A stretch of DNA of 64,000 bases, taken from the NCBI GenBank assembly GCA_964351025.1, contig CAYGLV010000006.1, positions 5,451 to 69,450 of the forward strand. The letters are read 5' to 3'. Positions 24,002-33,419 of the stretch are shown piece after piece. A program made the translations under genes and the position numbers. The notes beneath the pieces are model-generated. The model did not search any database and was not told the DNA's origin. It saw only the letters and a list, made by a program, of their open reading frames with translations. The stretch comes from CAYGLV01 sp964351025 (GTDB lineage Bacteria > Actinomycetota > Thermoleophilia > Gaiellales > Gaiellaceae). Within the stretch, counting starts at the first letter, position 1, and the number at the start of each line of letters is the position of its first letter.

Positions 24002-26797
24002 ATGACCTGGACCGAGCGGCAAGCCCGTCTCGGCGCCCTGACCCTGCGCCTGACCGAGCCTGCGCCGGAAATCCCGGAGGGCGAGGAGCGGCGGCACGCG
24101 AGGGTGGTGTCGGTCTTCGCGCTCGCCCTCGCGGGGCTCATGCTCGCGATCGGCTGGCTGCCGCTGGCATTCGAGGGCGCCGCGCCCTGGTGGTCGGCGA
24201 CCTGGGTCGGGACGGTTGGTGCCTTCCTGGCCGTCTTCGTGGTGTCGCGAACGGTGCGCACGAGGCTTGCCGGGCGGCTGTTCGTCCTCGCCGTCACGGC
24301 GCCCGTCGTGTTGTGGCTCGTCGGGCTCGAGCCCGACATCGCGGCCGTTGCTCTCGTCTTCCTGGTGATCCCGACCTCGATCGCGGCGGTTGTGCTGCCG
24401 CCGCGCGAAGCCCTGCCCTTCGGCGTGGTGACCATCGCCGCCGCCGCTGCCCTTGCGCCGACCGTCCTCGACGTTCCGGCCGCGCTCGCGGCGCCGGTGC
24501 TCCTCTTCCTCGTGCTCGGCACGACCCTGATCTCGCTCGTCGTCGAGGTGCGCCGGAGCGACCGGCTCCTGGCGTACGCCGTCGTGCGGGAGCTGGCGGA
24601 GAGTCGCGAGGGTTTCAGGGGCCTCTTCGACGACTCGATCGTTGCCGTGTTGTTGCAGGAGCACGGCGAGCTGATCGCCGCTAACCAGGCACTCGCGGAC
24701 CTCCTCGGCTACGACCGGCCGGCAGATCTGATCGGGAAGAGCGTGCTCGGCTTTCTGGCGGAGGAGTGCCGGGAGACAGCGGCGAGGCACATGACCTCCG
24801 ACACTCTGTCGGGGTACGACCTGACCCTGGTCCGGCGCGACGGCTCGTTCGTGAGCGTCGAAGCGCAGGGCAAGCCGCTCGCCTACGAGGGGCGGACGGT
24901 GCGCCTGTCGACTGTCCGCGACGTCACCGCCGAGCGGGAGGCGCAGGAGCGCCTCGGCCTCGCGCTCGAGGCGGGCCGGATGGGAACCTGGGAATGGGAC
25001 GTGCACGGTGGCTCCATGCGCTGGACGGGCGAGCACGCGCCGGTCTTCATGAGCGGGGCAGGCTCGCTCGGCGCGGTGTTCGACGCGATTCACGAGAGCG
25101 ACCGCACGGCGGTGATCTCGACCTTCGAACGCGCACTCGAAACCGGGGAGGACTCGGAGGTCGAGTACCGGGTCATCCAGCCCGACGGGTCGGTGGAGTG
25201 GGTCGTTTCGACCGGCCGGCCGGTCTTCGACGAGAACGGCCTTGCCGTCCGCATGGTGGGAGTGGTGCGCGTCGTCACAGAGCGCCGCGCGGCCGAGGAG
25301 CGCTACCGCGAGCTGTTCGAGAACGCGAACGACGCCGTGCTCACGATCGACCTCGAGTGGCGCGTCACCTCCGTCAACCGGGCGGGGGAGGCGCTGCTCG
25401 GACGCGACCGCGAGGAGATCGTCGGCAGGCCGGCCATCGACTTCGTCTCGCCCGAGTACCGCGAGCTGGCGGCCGAGCAGTCGCGGCTCAAGCTCTCGGG
25501 CGAGGCCGTGACGACCGACTACGAGCTGGAGGTCCTGACTCCCGGGGGCGGGCGCGTTGCGGCCGAGATGAGCACTCGGCTGATCCGTGAGGGCGAACGG
25601 CCCGTCGGCTATCACGCGATCATCCGCGACGTCAGCGGCCGCAAGGCTCTCGAAGTGCAGCTCCGGCAGGCGCAACGTCTGGAAGTGGTCGGCCGTCTTG
25701 CGGGCGGCATCGCGCACGACTTCAACAACATCCTGACCGCGATCGACGGCTACAACGACCTGCTTCTGCACAGTCTCGATCCCGACGACGCGCGCCGGTT
25801 CGACGCGCTCGAGGTGAAGCGGGCCGCCGAGCGTGCGGCCGACCTGACGCGACAGCTGCTCGCGTTCAGCCGCCTCCAGGTGCTCCAGCCGCAGGTGCTC
25901 GATCTGAACGACATCGTGCGCGACTTGGAGTCGCTGCTGCGGCGAACGCTCGGCGAGGACATCTCCCTCGAGACCGCATCTGTGGCGACTCCCGCGTTTG
26001 TGAGAGCTGACCGCGGCCAGCTCGAACAGGTCCTGCTGAACCTCGTCGTCAACGCCCGCGATGCGATGCCGCACGGTGGCCGGATCGCGATCGAGACGGC
26101 AACGATCGCGCTCGCCGGGTCTTTCGCCGAGACACTCGAGCTGTCGCCCGGCGCGTACATCGAGCTCACGGTTCGCGACACGGGCTCAGGCATGGACGAG
26201 GCAACGCGGGCGCAGGTGTTCGAGCCCTTCTTCACCACGAAGCCGAGCGGCGAGGGCACGGGCCTCGGGCTCGCCACCGCGTACGGCATCGTCCGCCAGA
26301 GCGGGGGGCAGATCCGGGTCGAGAGCGAGCCGGGTCGCGGCTCGTCGTTCCACGTCCTCCTGCCGGCGGCGCCCGCCGGCGAGGAGGTACCTGCCGGGCT
26401 CCGCGAGCGTGGGGACTCGGAGAACGGCAGCGAGACGCTGTTGCTCGTCGAGGACGAGGACATGGTGCGCCGGCTTGCTCGGCTGACGCTCGAGCGGCGC
26501 GGCTATCGCGTGCTGGAGGCTGCGGGAGGAGACGAGGCGCTCCGACTCGCTGCCGAGTTCGACGAGCCGATCCACCTCCTGCTCACGGACGTCGTCATGC
26601 CCGGGATGAACGGCCGCGCGCTCGCCGAGCACCTGCAGGCGAAGCGGCCCGAGACGCGCGTGCTCTTCATGTCGGGCTACCCGGACGACGCGATCGTCCG
26701 CTACGGCATCTCCGAGGCAGACGTGGCGTTCCTGGAGAAGCCGTTCTCGTCCGGCGACCTCGCCGAGAAGGTGCGCGAGGTGCTCGACGCCGCGTAG
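24002..26797 (+). CDS. Membrane-bound PAS hybrid histidine kinase
   Basis: A 931-residue sensor. Domains: about six transmembrane helices in residues 36-185, PAS 1 about 205-315, PAS 2 about 320-430 (WEWDVHGGSMRW, PAC VIQPDGSVEW), PAS 3 about 435-555, HisKA with phospho-acceptor His572 in GGIAHDFNN, HATPase (NLVVNARDAMPHGG, DTGSGMD, GEGTGLGLATAYGIV) and a C-terminal receiver with Asp863 in LLTDVVMPGMNG and the Lys in EKPFSS. The ordering kinase-then-REC without a DNA-binding output implies phosphotransfer or self-regulation. The ATG at 24002 follows a gap of 61 nt after the first OsmC gene; a second OsmC gene follows it, which suggests peroxide or redox context. The ligand is unknown. Confidence 0.9.
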   Translation: MTWTERQARLGALTLRLTEPAPEIPEGEERRHARVVSVFALALAGLMLAIGWLPLAFEGAAPWWSATWVGTVGAFLAVFVVSRTVRTRLAGRLFVLAVTAPVVLWLVGLEPDIAAVALVFLVIPTSIAAVVLPPREALPFGVVTIAAAAALAPTVLDVPAALAAPVLLFLVLGTTLISLVVEVRRSDRLLAYAVVRELAESREGFRGLFDDSIVAVLLQEHGELIAANQALADLLGYDRPADLIGKSVLGFLAEECRETAARHMTSDTLSGYDLTLVRRDGSFVSVEAQGKPLAYEGRTVRLSTVRDVTAEREAQERLGLALEAGRMGTWEWDVHGGSMRWTGEHAPVFMSGAGSLGAVFDAIHESDRTAVISTFERALETGEDSEVEYRVIQPDGSVEWVVSTGRPVFDENGLAVRMVGVVRVVTERRAAEERYRELFENANDAVLTIDLEWRVTSVNRAGEALLGRDREEIVGRPAIDFVSPEYRELAAEQSRLKLSGEAVTTDYELEVLTPGGGRVAAEMSTRLIREGERPVGYHAIIRDVSGRKALEVQLRQAQRLEVVGRLAGGIAHDFNNILTAIDGYNDLLLHSLDPDDARRFDALEVKRAAERAADLTRQLLAFSRLQVLQPQVLDLNDIVRDLESLLRRTLGEDISLETASVATPAFVRADRGQLEQVLLNLVVNARDAMPHGGRIAIETATIALAGSFAETLELSPGAYIELTVRDTGSGMDEATRAQVFEPFFTTKPSGEGTGLGLATAYGIVRQSGGQIRVESEPGRGSSFHVLLPAAPAGEEVPAGLRERGDSENGSETLLLVEDEDMVRRLARLTLERRGYRVLEAAGGDEALRLAAEFDEPIHLLLTDVVMPGMNGRALAEHLQAKRPETRVLFMSGYPDDAIVRYGISEADVAFLEKPFSSGDLAEKVREVLDAA

Positions 26798-26831
26798 CCT
26801 GTGGGGGTTACGGCGAACAGGAGGGATGCGC

Positions 26832-27266
26832 ATGGCCACGGAACGGACGGCTTCGGTCACCTGGCACGGTGACCTGATGAGCGGCAGCGGCACGATCGAT
26901 TCGGTGAGCAGCGGCGCCTTCGGCGGACTGGGCGTCTCCTGGCCGGCGCGGGCCGAGGAGCCGGACGGGCTGACGAGCCCCGAGGAGCTGCTCGCAGCGG
27001 CGCACGCGGCGTGCTTCTCGATGGCGCTCTCGCACGCACTGGCGGGGGCAGGGACGCCGCCGGTGAGCCTCCAGACCTCGGCCACGGTGACGTTCGTGCC
27101 GGGCACGGGGATCACGAACATCGCGCTCAAGGTGGCCGGCAACGTGCCGGGCGTGGACGAGCCGGGCTTCCGCGAGGCGGCTGCGGCTGCGAAAGACGGG
27201 TGCCCGGTCTCGAAGGCCCTCACAGGCGTGCCCGAGCTCACGGTCGAAGCGCAGCTCGAGCGCTAG
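26832..27266 (+). CDS. OsmC family peroxiredoxin-like protein (second copy)
   Basis: A 144-residue OsmC-fold protein, paralogous to the one at 23491 (SSGAFGGLGVSWPARAEEPDG, TSPEELLAAAHAACFSMALSHAL, KDGCPVSKAL). Both redox cysteines are present. AGGAGG (26819-26824) is 7 nt before ATG 26832, which decides the start over an ATG six bases earlier. It is followed 9 nt later by prfA. Confidence 0.92.
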   Translation: MATERTASVTWHGDLMSGSGTIDSVSSGAFGGLGVSWPARAEEPDGLTSPEELLAAAHAACFSMALSHALAGAGTPPVSLQTSATVTFVPGTGITNIALKVAGNVPGVDEPGFREAAAAAKDGCPVSKALTGVPELTVEAQLER

Positions 27267-27275
27267 CAGCGTCCG

Positions 27276-28328
27276 ATGGCCGGCATCGAGGCACTCATCG
27301 AGGAGCTCGAGCGCTCCTACACCGAGACCCGGGAGCGCATGAGCGACCCCGCCGTCTACAACGACCACCGCGAGGCGGCCGACGTGGGCCGGCGCCTCAA
27401 GGGCCTCGAGAGCGTGTACCGGCTGAGCCAGGAATGGCGGCAGGCCGGTGCAGACCTGGCTGCCGCCAAGGGCGATCCGGAGCTGACGCCCATGACCGCC
27501 GACCTCGAGCTCGAGCTGGCGCGCCTCGAGGACGAGTTGCGCGCCGGTCTTGTCGAGCGGGATCCGGCCGACTCCCGCGACGTGATCATCGAGATCCGGC
27601 AGGGCGTGGGCGGTGACGAGGCGGCACTGTGGGCCGGCGATGTCTACCGCATGCTCACGCGCTACGCGGAGCACCGCGGGTTCAAGACGGAGCTGCTGTC
27701 GGCGAACGAGAGCGAGACCGGTGGCTTCAAGGAGGTCGTCTTCGCGGTCAAGGGCGACGCGGCCTTCTCGGTCTTCAAGTGGGAGGGCGGCACGCACCGC
27801 GTCCAGCGCGTCCCCGAAACCGAGTCGCAGGGGCGCATCCACACCTCCACGGCGACCGTCGCCGTGATGCCCGAGGCCGAGGATGTCGAGATCGAAGTGG
27901 AGGACAAGGATCTCAAGATCGACGTGTATCGCTCGACCGGCCCGGGCGGGCAGAGCGTCAATACGACCGACTCCGCCGTCCGGATCACTCACGTCCCGAG
28001 CGGAATCGTCGTCTCGATGCAGGACGAGAAGTCGCAGCTCCAGAACAAGACGAAAGCCCTGCGCGTGCTCCGCGCGCGCCTCTACGAGGCCGAGCGCGAG
28101 CGCCAGCAGGCCAGCCAGGCCGCGACGCGCCGCTCCCAGATCGGCAGCGGCGAGCGGGCCGAGAAGATCCGGACCTACAACTTCGCCGAGAACCGGCTCA
28201 CCGATCATCGGGTCAAGCTGACCGTGCACCGGCTCGACCAGATCCTGCAGGGAGGCGACCTGACGGAGTTCACCGAGGCGTTGCAGGCCGAGGAGCGCCA
28301 GCTCGCTCTCGAGTCGGCATCGGTGTGA
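27276..28328 (+). CDS. prfA: Peptide chain release factor 1
   Basis: Recognises UAA/UAG and triggers peptide release at the ribosome. 350 residues; the GGQ tripeptide is at 224-226 in GPGGQSVNTTDSAVR, and the PETESQGRIHTSTATVAV region precedes it as in RF1. The N-terminal IEALIEELERSYTETRERMSDP coiled coil and the C-terminal RTYNFAENRLTDHRV are family-typical. The PrmC methyltransferase that modifies the GGQ glutamine is encoded one gene on. Confidence 0.97.
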   Translation: MAGIEALIEELERSYTETRERMSDPAVYNDHREAADVGRRLKGLESVYRLSQEWRQAGADLAAAKGDPELTPMTADLELELARLEDELRAGLVERDPADSRDVIIEIRQGVGGDEAALWAGDVYRMLTRYAEHRGFKTELLSANESETGGFKEVVFAVKGDAAFSVFKWEGGTHRVQRVPETESQGRIHTSTATVAVMPEAEDVEIEVEDKDLKIDVYRSTGPGGQSVNTTDSAVRITHVPSGIVVSMQDEKSQLQNKTKALRVLRARLYEAERERQQASQAATRRSQIGSGERAEKIRTYNFAENRLTDHRVKLTVHRLDQILQGGDLTEFTEALQAEERQLALESASV

Positions 28329-28405
28329 GATCGGGGTTTACCCGCACCGGGTATCCGGCTGGGCGCTGACGCCTGGCGCCCCGCTCTTTCCTAGCGTGTG
28401 CCTTG

Positions 28406-28882
28406 ATGGTGCGCGGGCACATGGTCGCATGGGTCTCCGTGGCGGTCGGCGCGGCTGCACTGGCGATCACCGCCGGCCTCGTCGCCTTCTCCGGAGAAAC
28501 GCCGCCGGCGGCTCATCCACAGGCGTCTGCCCCGCCCTCGAGGACCGTCGTCGTCTCGTTCGGCAAGGAGAAGACACTGGCTCCGGCCCTCCGGGCGCGG
28601 GTCTGCGGGCCGCGCACAGGCTGCGCCAACGGACAGGCGAGCCTCTCGCTCGTTCGCTTCGTCGGCGGCGACCGTCCCCCCAAGACCGGCACGGCCACCG
28701 TCCTCACGGACACGAACTGCGATCCGGACGCCTACGGCATCTCCCACTGCCTGAATGCCTTGCGCCTCCCGGGAGGCGGCAGCCTCGTCGTGCGCCATGC
28801 ACACGACATGCACGCGTATCCCTGCCTGACGCCGGGGGACCGAGTCAAGCTCCTGACGGTCGAGGGGTTCGCCGCGGCCTGA
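28406..28882 (+). CDS. Exported Cys/His-rich protein of unknown function
   Basis: A 158-residue protein with a signal peptide or anchor (AWVSVAVGAAALAITAGLVAF, residues 7-27) and a Pro/Ala linker. The extracytoplasmic domain has five Cys (VCGPRTGC, NCDPDAYGISHC, YPCLTPG) and a histidine cluster VVRHAHDMHAYPC, suggesting metal binding or disulphides. I do not recognise the family. It is inserted between prfA and prmC, and ends 10 nt before prmC. ATG 28406 is preferred over the adjacent TTG. GC-rich GGGGTTTACC/GGGTATCC elements lie about 60 nt upstream. Confidence 0.72.
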   Translation: MVRGHMVAWVSVAVGAAALAITAGLVAFSGETPPAAHPQASAPPSRTVVVSFGKEKTLAPALRARVCGPRTGCANGQASLSLVRFVGGDRPPKTGTATVLTDTNCDPDAYGISHCLNALRLPGGGSLVVRHAHDMHAYPCLTPGDRVKLLTVEGFAAA

Positions 28883-28892
28883 GCCGGCGCCC

Positions 28893-29720
28893 ATGACGAT
28901 CGGGGAGGTGCTGCGGCGCTCGACCGACCATCTCGCGGCGAAAGGCTCCGATACGCCGCGCCTCGACACCGAGCTGCTGGTCGCGCACGCACTCGGCGTC
29001 GCGCGGATCGACCTCTACCTGCAGTTCGACCGGACGCTCGCGGAGACCGAGCTGGCCGCGTGCCGCGAGCTCATCGCCCGCCGCGCCCGGCGAGAGCCCG
29101 TCGGGTACATCCTTGGCGAGTGGGGCTTCCGCCGGCTGATCCTGAACGTGGACGCGCGCGCGCTCATTCCGCGACCGGAGACGGAGGTCGTCGTCGAACG
29201 CTGTCTCGTCCTGCTGCGCGGGCTCGAGACGCCCACCGTGCTCGACGTCGGGACCGGTACCGGCGCGATCGCCCTCGCGCTCGCCGACGAGCACCCGGGC
29301 GCACGCGTAACGGCTATCGACCTCTCGCCCGGGGCGCTCGCGCTCGCCCGGGAGAACGCGGAGCGCACCGGGCTCGCCGTCGAGCTGGTCCCGCACGATC
29401 TCTTCGACGGGCTTCCCGGCGGCCCCTACGACCTCGTCGTCTCGAATCCGCCCTACGTCGAGCCGGACGACATCGAGACCCTCGAGCCGGAGGTGCGCGA
29501 CTGGGAGCCGCGTGCGGCGCTCGTGGGTAGCGGCGCGACGGAAGCCGTCGCACGCGGAGCGCTCGCCGTTCTGCGCCCGGGTGGGGCGCTCGTGCTCGAG
29601 ACGGCGGAGAACGCGGCCGGTGAGGTTGCGGCGCTGCTCACAGAGCTCGAGTACGCCGACGTGAAGGTCACCAGCGACCTGAGCCAGCGGGAGCGAGTGG
29701 TGGAGGGAAGGCACGGATGA
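28893..29720 (+). CDS. prmC: Release factor glutamine methyltransferase
   Basis: S-adenosylmethionine-dependent methylase of the GGQ glutamine in release factors. 275 residues; the SAM site is VLDVGTGTGAIALALA and the catalytic NPPY motif is SNPPYVEPDDIETLEPEVRDWEPRAAL (read in parts). The N-terminal helical domain reads RLDTELLVAHALG and GEWGFRRLILNVDARALIPRPETE. It is downstream of prfA, its substrate's gene, and its stop overlaps the next ATG as ATGA. Confidence 0.96.
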   Translation: MTIGEVLRRSTDHLAAKGSDTPRLDTELLVAHALGVARIDLYLQFDRTLAETELAACRELIARRARREPVGYILGEWGFRRLILNVDARALIPRPETEVVVERCLVLLRGLETPTVLDVGTGTGAIALALADEHPGARVTAIDLSPGALALARENAERTGLAVELVPHDLFDGLPGGPYDLVVSNPPYVEPDDIETLEPEVRDWEPRAALVGSGATEAVARGALAVLRPGGALVLETAENAAGEVAALLTELEYADVKVTSDLSQRERVVEGRHG

Positions 29721-30328
29721 CCGAGTTCCCGGAGATCGAAGTCGCCGTCGAGGCGATCCGCGCCGGCGGGCTCGCCGTGCTGCCGACCGACACCGTGTAC
29801 GGGCTCGCCGCGACGCCGCACCGTGAGGGGCCCGTGCTCGCGCTCTACCGGCTCAAGCGGCGGCCTGTGACGCAACCGCTTGCCCTCGTCGTTTCCGACC
29901 TCGACGTGCTCTTCGAGTGCGTTCCCGAGCTGCGGGGGCGCTCGGGCGCGATCGCCCGGGCACTGCTCCCCGGGCCCTACACGCTCGTGCTGCCGAATCC
30001 GGCGCAGCGTTTCTCCTGGCTCTGCGGGTCGACCCCCGCAGCGATCGGCGTTCGCGTGCCGGTCCTCGTTGGCCCGGGGGGCGAGGCACTCGAGCAGCTC
30101 GGTGCGATCGCCGCAACGAGCGCCAACCTCCACGGCGGGGCAGAGTCTCGCCGGCTGGAAGACGTGCCGGCCGAGATCCGCAGCGCCTGCGCTCTCGTCG
30201 ACGGCGGCGAGCTGCCGGGAGCGCCCTCGACGGTGCTCGACCTCACCGGCGCCGAGCCGCGCGTGATCCGCGAAGGTGCCGTCACGGCCGCGGAGGCACT
30301 CGCCTGCGTCGCCGCGGCGCTCGCCTGA
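29717..30328 (+). CDS. tsaC: L-threonylcarbamoyladenylate synthase
   Basis: YrdC/Sua5-domain enzyme making threonylcarbamoyl-AMP for the t6A37 modification of ANN-decoding tRNAs. 203 residues; key pieces are GGLAVLPTDTVYGLAATP, YRLKRRPVTQPLALVV, PGPYTLVLPNP and GVRVPV, then SANLHGGAES. It lacks the extra Sua5 domain, as in short bacterial YrdC proteins. Coupled by ATGA overlap to prmC, the usual neighbour. Confidence 0.95.
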   Translation: MTEFPEIEVAVEAIRAGGLAVLPTDTVYGLAATPHREGPVLALYRLKRRPVTQPLALVVSDLDVLFECVPELRGRSGAIARALLPGPYTLVLPNPAQRFSWLCGSTPAAIGVRVPVLVGPGGEALEQLGAIAATSANLHGGAESRRLEDVPAEIRSACALVDGGELPGAPSTVLDLTGAEPRVIREGAVTAAEALACVAAALA

Positions 30329-30345
30329 GTAGCATCCCCGGCACG

Positions 30346-31638
30346 ATGGCGATCGCGCAGCACACGCTCGAGCAGCTCCGCAGCGCAGGTCTCGCCGAGA
30401 TCGACCCCGAGATCGCCGAGCTGCTGGGACGCGAGCTCGAGCGGCAACGCAACCAGATCGAGCTGATCGCGTCGGAGAACTTCACGTGGCCCTCGATCCT
30501 CGAGGCCGTCGGCAGCGTGCCGACGAACAAGTACGCCGAGGGTTATCCCGGCCACCGCTACTACGGCGGCTGCGAGATCGTGGACGAGATCGAACAGCTT
30601 GCGATCGACCGCGCGAAGGCGCTCTTCGGGGCCGAGCACGCGAACGTCCAGCCGCATGCGGGCGCCCAGGCGAACATGGCCGCGTACTTCGCCTGCCTCG
30701 ATCCGGGCGACACGATCCTCTCGCTCCGGCTCGACCACGGCGGCCACCTCACGCACGGCCTGAAGGTCAACTTCTCGGGCCGCCAGTACACGATCGCCCA
30801 CTACGGCGTGTCGCGGGAGACGAGCCTCGTGGACTACGACGAGGTGCTCGCGCTCGCGAAGGAGCATCGGCCCAAGCTGATCGTCTGCGGCGGCTCGGCC
30901 TACCCGCGGACGGTCGAGACCTGGGAGTTCAGGAAGATCGCCGACGAGGTCGGCGCCCTGCTCATGTGCGACATGGCCCACTTCGCCGGCCTCGTCGCCG
31001 CGGGCCTGCACCCGAACCCGGTCGAGCACTGTGACTTCGTCACCTCGACCACGCACAAGACGCTCGCCGGTCCGCGCGCCGGCCTCGTCCTCTGCCGCGA
31101 AGAGCACGCGCGCGCGCTCGACCGTGCGATCTTCCCCGGCCTGCAGGGCGGGCCGCTCGAGCACACGATTGCGGCCAAGGCGGCCTGCTTCCGGATCGCT
31201 GCCACCGACGCCTTCCGCGACTACCAGCGGCAGGTACGCGCGAACGCGGACGCGCTCGCCGCCGAGCTGATCTCGGGCGGGCTGGACGTCCTCACCGGAG
31301 GCACGGACACGCACCTGCTCCAGCTCGACCTGCGCGGCACCGACTGGACCGGCAAGGACGCCGAGGAGCAGCTGCACCGGGTCAAGATCACCGTCAACCG
31401 CAACACCGTCCCCTTCGACGAGCGGCCGCCGACGATCGCCTCGGGCGTCAGGCTCGGCACGCCGGCCGCGACGATCCGCGGCTTCGACGACGGCGACTTC
31501 CGCGAGGTTGGCCGGGTGATCTGCGGCGCGCTCGGCGAGAGCCCGGATCTCGCCGCGCTCGCCGCTCGCAGCGACGCGCTCTGCGCGAGCCGACCGCTCT
31601 ACCCGGGCTTCCGCGGCTACACGGAGTACGTCGTGTGA
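30346..31638 (+). CDS. glyA: Serine hydroxymethyltransferase
   Basis: PLP enzyme interconverting serine and glycine with tetrahydrofolate, cytosolic, 430 residues. NQIELIASENFTWPSILEA, TNKYAEGYPGHRYYGG and HPNPVEHCDFVTSTTHKTLAGPRAG with the PLP Lys238 are all present; the C-terminus ends in RPLYPGFRGYTEYVV. It supplies one-carbon units, also used by MetH. ATG 30346 begins the conserved sequence; TAGCAT is 10 nt upstream. Its stop overlaps the upp start as GTGA. Confidence 0.96.
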   Translation: MAIAQHTLEQLRSAGLAEIDPEIAELLGRELERQRNQIELIASENFTWPSILEAVGSVPTNKYAEGYPGHRYYGGCEIVDEIEQLAIDRAKALFGAEHANVQPHAGAQANMAAYFACLDPGDTILSLRLDHGGHLTHGLKVNFSGRQYTIAHYGVSRETSLVDYDEVLALAKEHRPKLIVCGGSAYPRTVETWEFRKIADEVGALLMCDMAHFAGLVAAGLHPNPVEHCDFVTSTTHKTLAGPRAGLVLCREEHARALDRAIFPGLQGGPLEHTIAAKAACFRIAATDAFRDYQRQVRANADALAAELISGGLDVLTGGTDTHLLQLDLRGTDWTGKDAEEQLHRVKITVNRNTVPFDERPPTIASGVRLGTPAATIRGFDDGDFREVGRVICGALGESPDLAALAARSDALCASRPLYPGFRGYTEYVV

Positions 31639-32270
31639 CTCTGACTCCGGTCACCGAGGTGGGGCACCCACTCGTCCGGCACAAGCTCGGGCTGCTGCGC
31701 GATGTGACGACGCCGACGCAGATGTTTCGCCAGCTTGTCAACGAGTTGACGCTGCTGCTCACCTACGAGGCGACGAAGGACCTCGCTACGGAAGTCGTCG
31801 AGATCGAGACGCCGCTCGAGCGGATGTCGGCGCAGCGGATCTCCGGGAAGAAGGTTGCGGTCTGCCCGATCCTGCGCGCCGGCGTCGGCATGCTCGACAG
31901 CGTCCTCTCGCTGATCCCCGGCGCCCGCGTCGGCTTCATCGGGATGTATCGCGACGAGGAGACACTCGAGCCGGTCGAGTACTTCCTCAAGCTGCCCAAC
32001 GACATCGCTCACCGGGACGTGATCCTGCTCGACCCGATGCTCGCGACCGGTAACTCGACGGCTGCGGCGGTGAAGCTCGTGAAGGACGCGGGCGCGTCCT
32101 CGATCCGCCTGATCGCGCTGATCGCTGCGCCTGAGGGGATCGCGCGCATCCACCGTGACCACCCGGAGGTCGCGATCGTCGTCGCGGGCATCGACCAGGG
32201 GCTGAACGAGAAGGGCTTCATCGTCCCCGGCCTCGGCGACGCAGGCGACAGGTTGTACGGCACGAAGTAG
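31635..32270 (+). CDS. upp: Uracil phosphoribosyltransferase
   Basis: Salvages uracil to UMP with PRPP. 211 residues; EVGHPLVRHKLGLLRD is the family N-terminus, the PRPP loop is LLDPMLATGNSTAAAVKLVK, and the uracil-binding C-terminal segment is GLNEKGFIVPGLGDAGDRLYGTK. GTG 31635 overlaps the glyA stop. Its stop is followed 8 nt later by wecA with a good GGAGGG site. Confidence 0.96.
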   Translation: MTLTPVTEVGHPLVRHKLGLLRDVTTPTQMFRQLVNELTLLLTYEATKDLATEVVEIETPLERMSAQRISGKKVAVCPILRAGVGMLDSVLSLIPGARVGFIGMYRDEETLEPVEYFLKLPNDIAHRDVILLDPMLATGNSTAAAVKLVKDAGASSIRLIALIAAPEGIARIHRDHPEVAIVVAGIDQGLNEKGFIVPGLGDAGDRLYGTK

Positions 32271-32278
32271 GGAGGGCT

Positions 32279-33388
32279 GTGCCCCAGGAGCTGGCCGACC
32301 ACCTCGAGGTGCTCTACGGGGCGGCGGTCGCGCTTGCGATCGTCGTTGCCCTGACGCCCGCGGTCGGCGGCCTCGCGCGGCTGCTCGGCGTCGTCGACCG
32401 GCCCGAGGGGCGGCGCGTCAACCGGCGCACCGTGCCCCGGCTGGGTGGCCTCGCGATCTTCCTCGGCATCTTCGTGCCGGCGCTCGTCTTCCTCGATCTC
32501 GGCCGGGAGACGCGCGGCGTGCTGATCGGCGCGGCGGTCGCGACGGGCGTCGGTGCTGTCGACGACGTTCGTGGCCTCGCACCGCTCCAGAAGCTCCTGG
32601 GACAGCTGGCGGCCGCCGCGATTCCGCCGGCCTTCGGCGTCTGGGTCGACCACTTCACGCTTCCGCTGCTCGGGGCGGTCGACCTTCCGAGCTGGGTCGG
32701 GATCCCCCTGACCGTGGTGTGGATCGTCGCCGTGATGAACATGGTCAACTTCCTCGACGGCATGGACGGGCTCGCCGCCGGCGTCTGCGCGATCTCCGGC
32801 ATCACGTTCGCCGTGCTCGCGCTCTCGCTCGGCAAGACCGACCCGGCGATCCTGTCGGCGATCGTTGCGGGCGCCTGCATCGGCTTCCTGCGCCACAACT
32901 TCTATCCGGCGCGCATCTTCATGGGCGACTCCGGTGCGCTCGTGCTCGGCTTCGTGCTCGCGGCCGTCTCCGTCCAGGGACTGCTGAAGACGGCCGCAAC
33001 GGTGTCGCTGCTCTTCCCGCTGCTCGTCCTGGCGGTGCCGATCCTCGACGCCTCGTTCGTCGTTGCCCGCCGGCTCAAGCACGGCGAGCCGGTCTACGCG
33101 CCCGACCAGGCGCACCTCCACCATCGGTTCCTGCGCCGCGGCTACGGCCAGCGCAGAGCGGCTGTGATCATGTGGGGCTGGTGTGCGACTCTCGCCGGCG
33201 CCGCGCTCGCGACCCGCTTCATCGGCTTCCGCGAGGGCGGCCGCTGGCACGGAGGTGAGACGCTCGCCGTCGGTGCGATCGGGCTCGTCGCGCTCGCGTA
33301 CTCGGTGTACGTCGTCTATCTGCTGGAGATCGTCAAGCTCGCGGGCCGCACGCCGAAACGGAGCCTCGACCGCAACCAGGAGCGGTAA
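32279..33388 (+). CDS. Undecaprenyl-phosphate sugar-1-phosphate transferase, WecA/TagO type
   Basis: Integral membrane enzyme that transfers a sugar-1-phosphate (usually GlcNAc-1-P) from its UDP form to undecaprenyl phosphate, starting cell-wall teichoic acid, arabinogalactan or O-antigen-like glycans. 369 residues, about ten helices. MraY-family motifs: VDDVRGL, NFLDGMDGLAAG, RIFMGDSGALVLG and HLHHRFLRRG. The LHHR motif is characteristic of WecA/TagO rather than MraY. GTG 32279 follows GGAGGG. Position between upp and atp matches other Gram-positive genomes. Confidence 0.93.
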   Translation: MPQELADHLEVLYGAAVALAIVVALTPAVGGLARLLGVVDRPEGRRVNRRTVPRLGGLAIFLGIFVPALVFLDLGRETRGVLIGAAVATGVGAVDDVRGLAPLQKLLGQLAAAAIPPAFGVWVDHFTLPLLGAVDLPSWVGIPLTVVWIVAVMNMVNFLDGMDGLAAGVCAISGITFAVLALSLGKTDPAILSAIVAGACIGFLRHNFYPARIFMGDSGALVLGFVLAAVSVQGLLKTAATVSLLFPLLVLAVPILDASFVVARRLKHGEPVYAPDQAHLHHRFLRRGYGQRRAAVIMWGWCATLAGAALATRFIGFREGGRWHGGETLAVGAIGLVALAYSVYVVYLLEIVKLAGRTPKRSLDRNQER

Positions 33389-33419
33389 GCCGCCGTCTGC
33401 CCAGGTCACTCCGTGCGTA

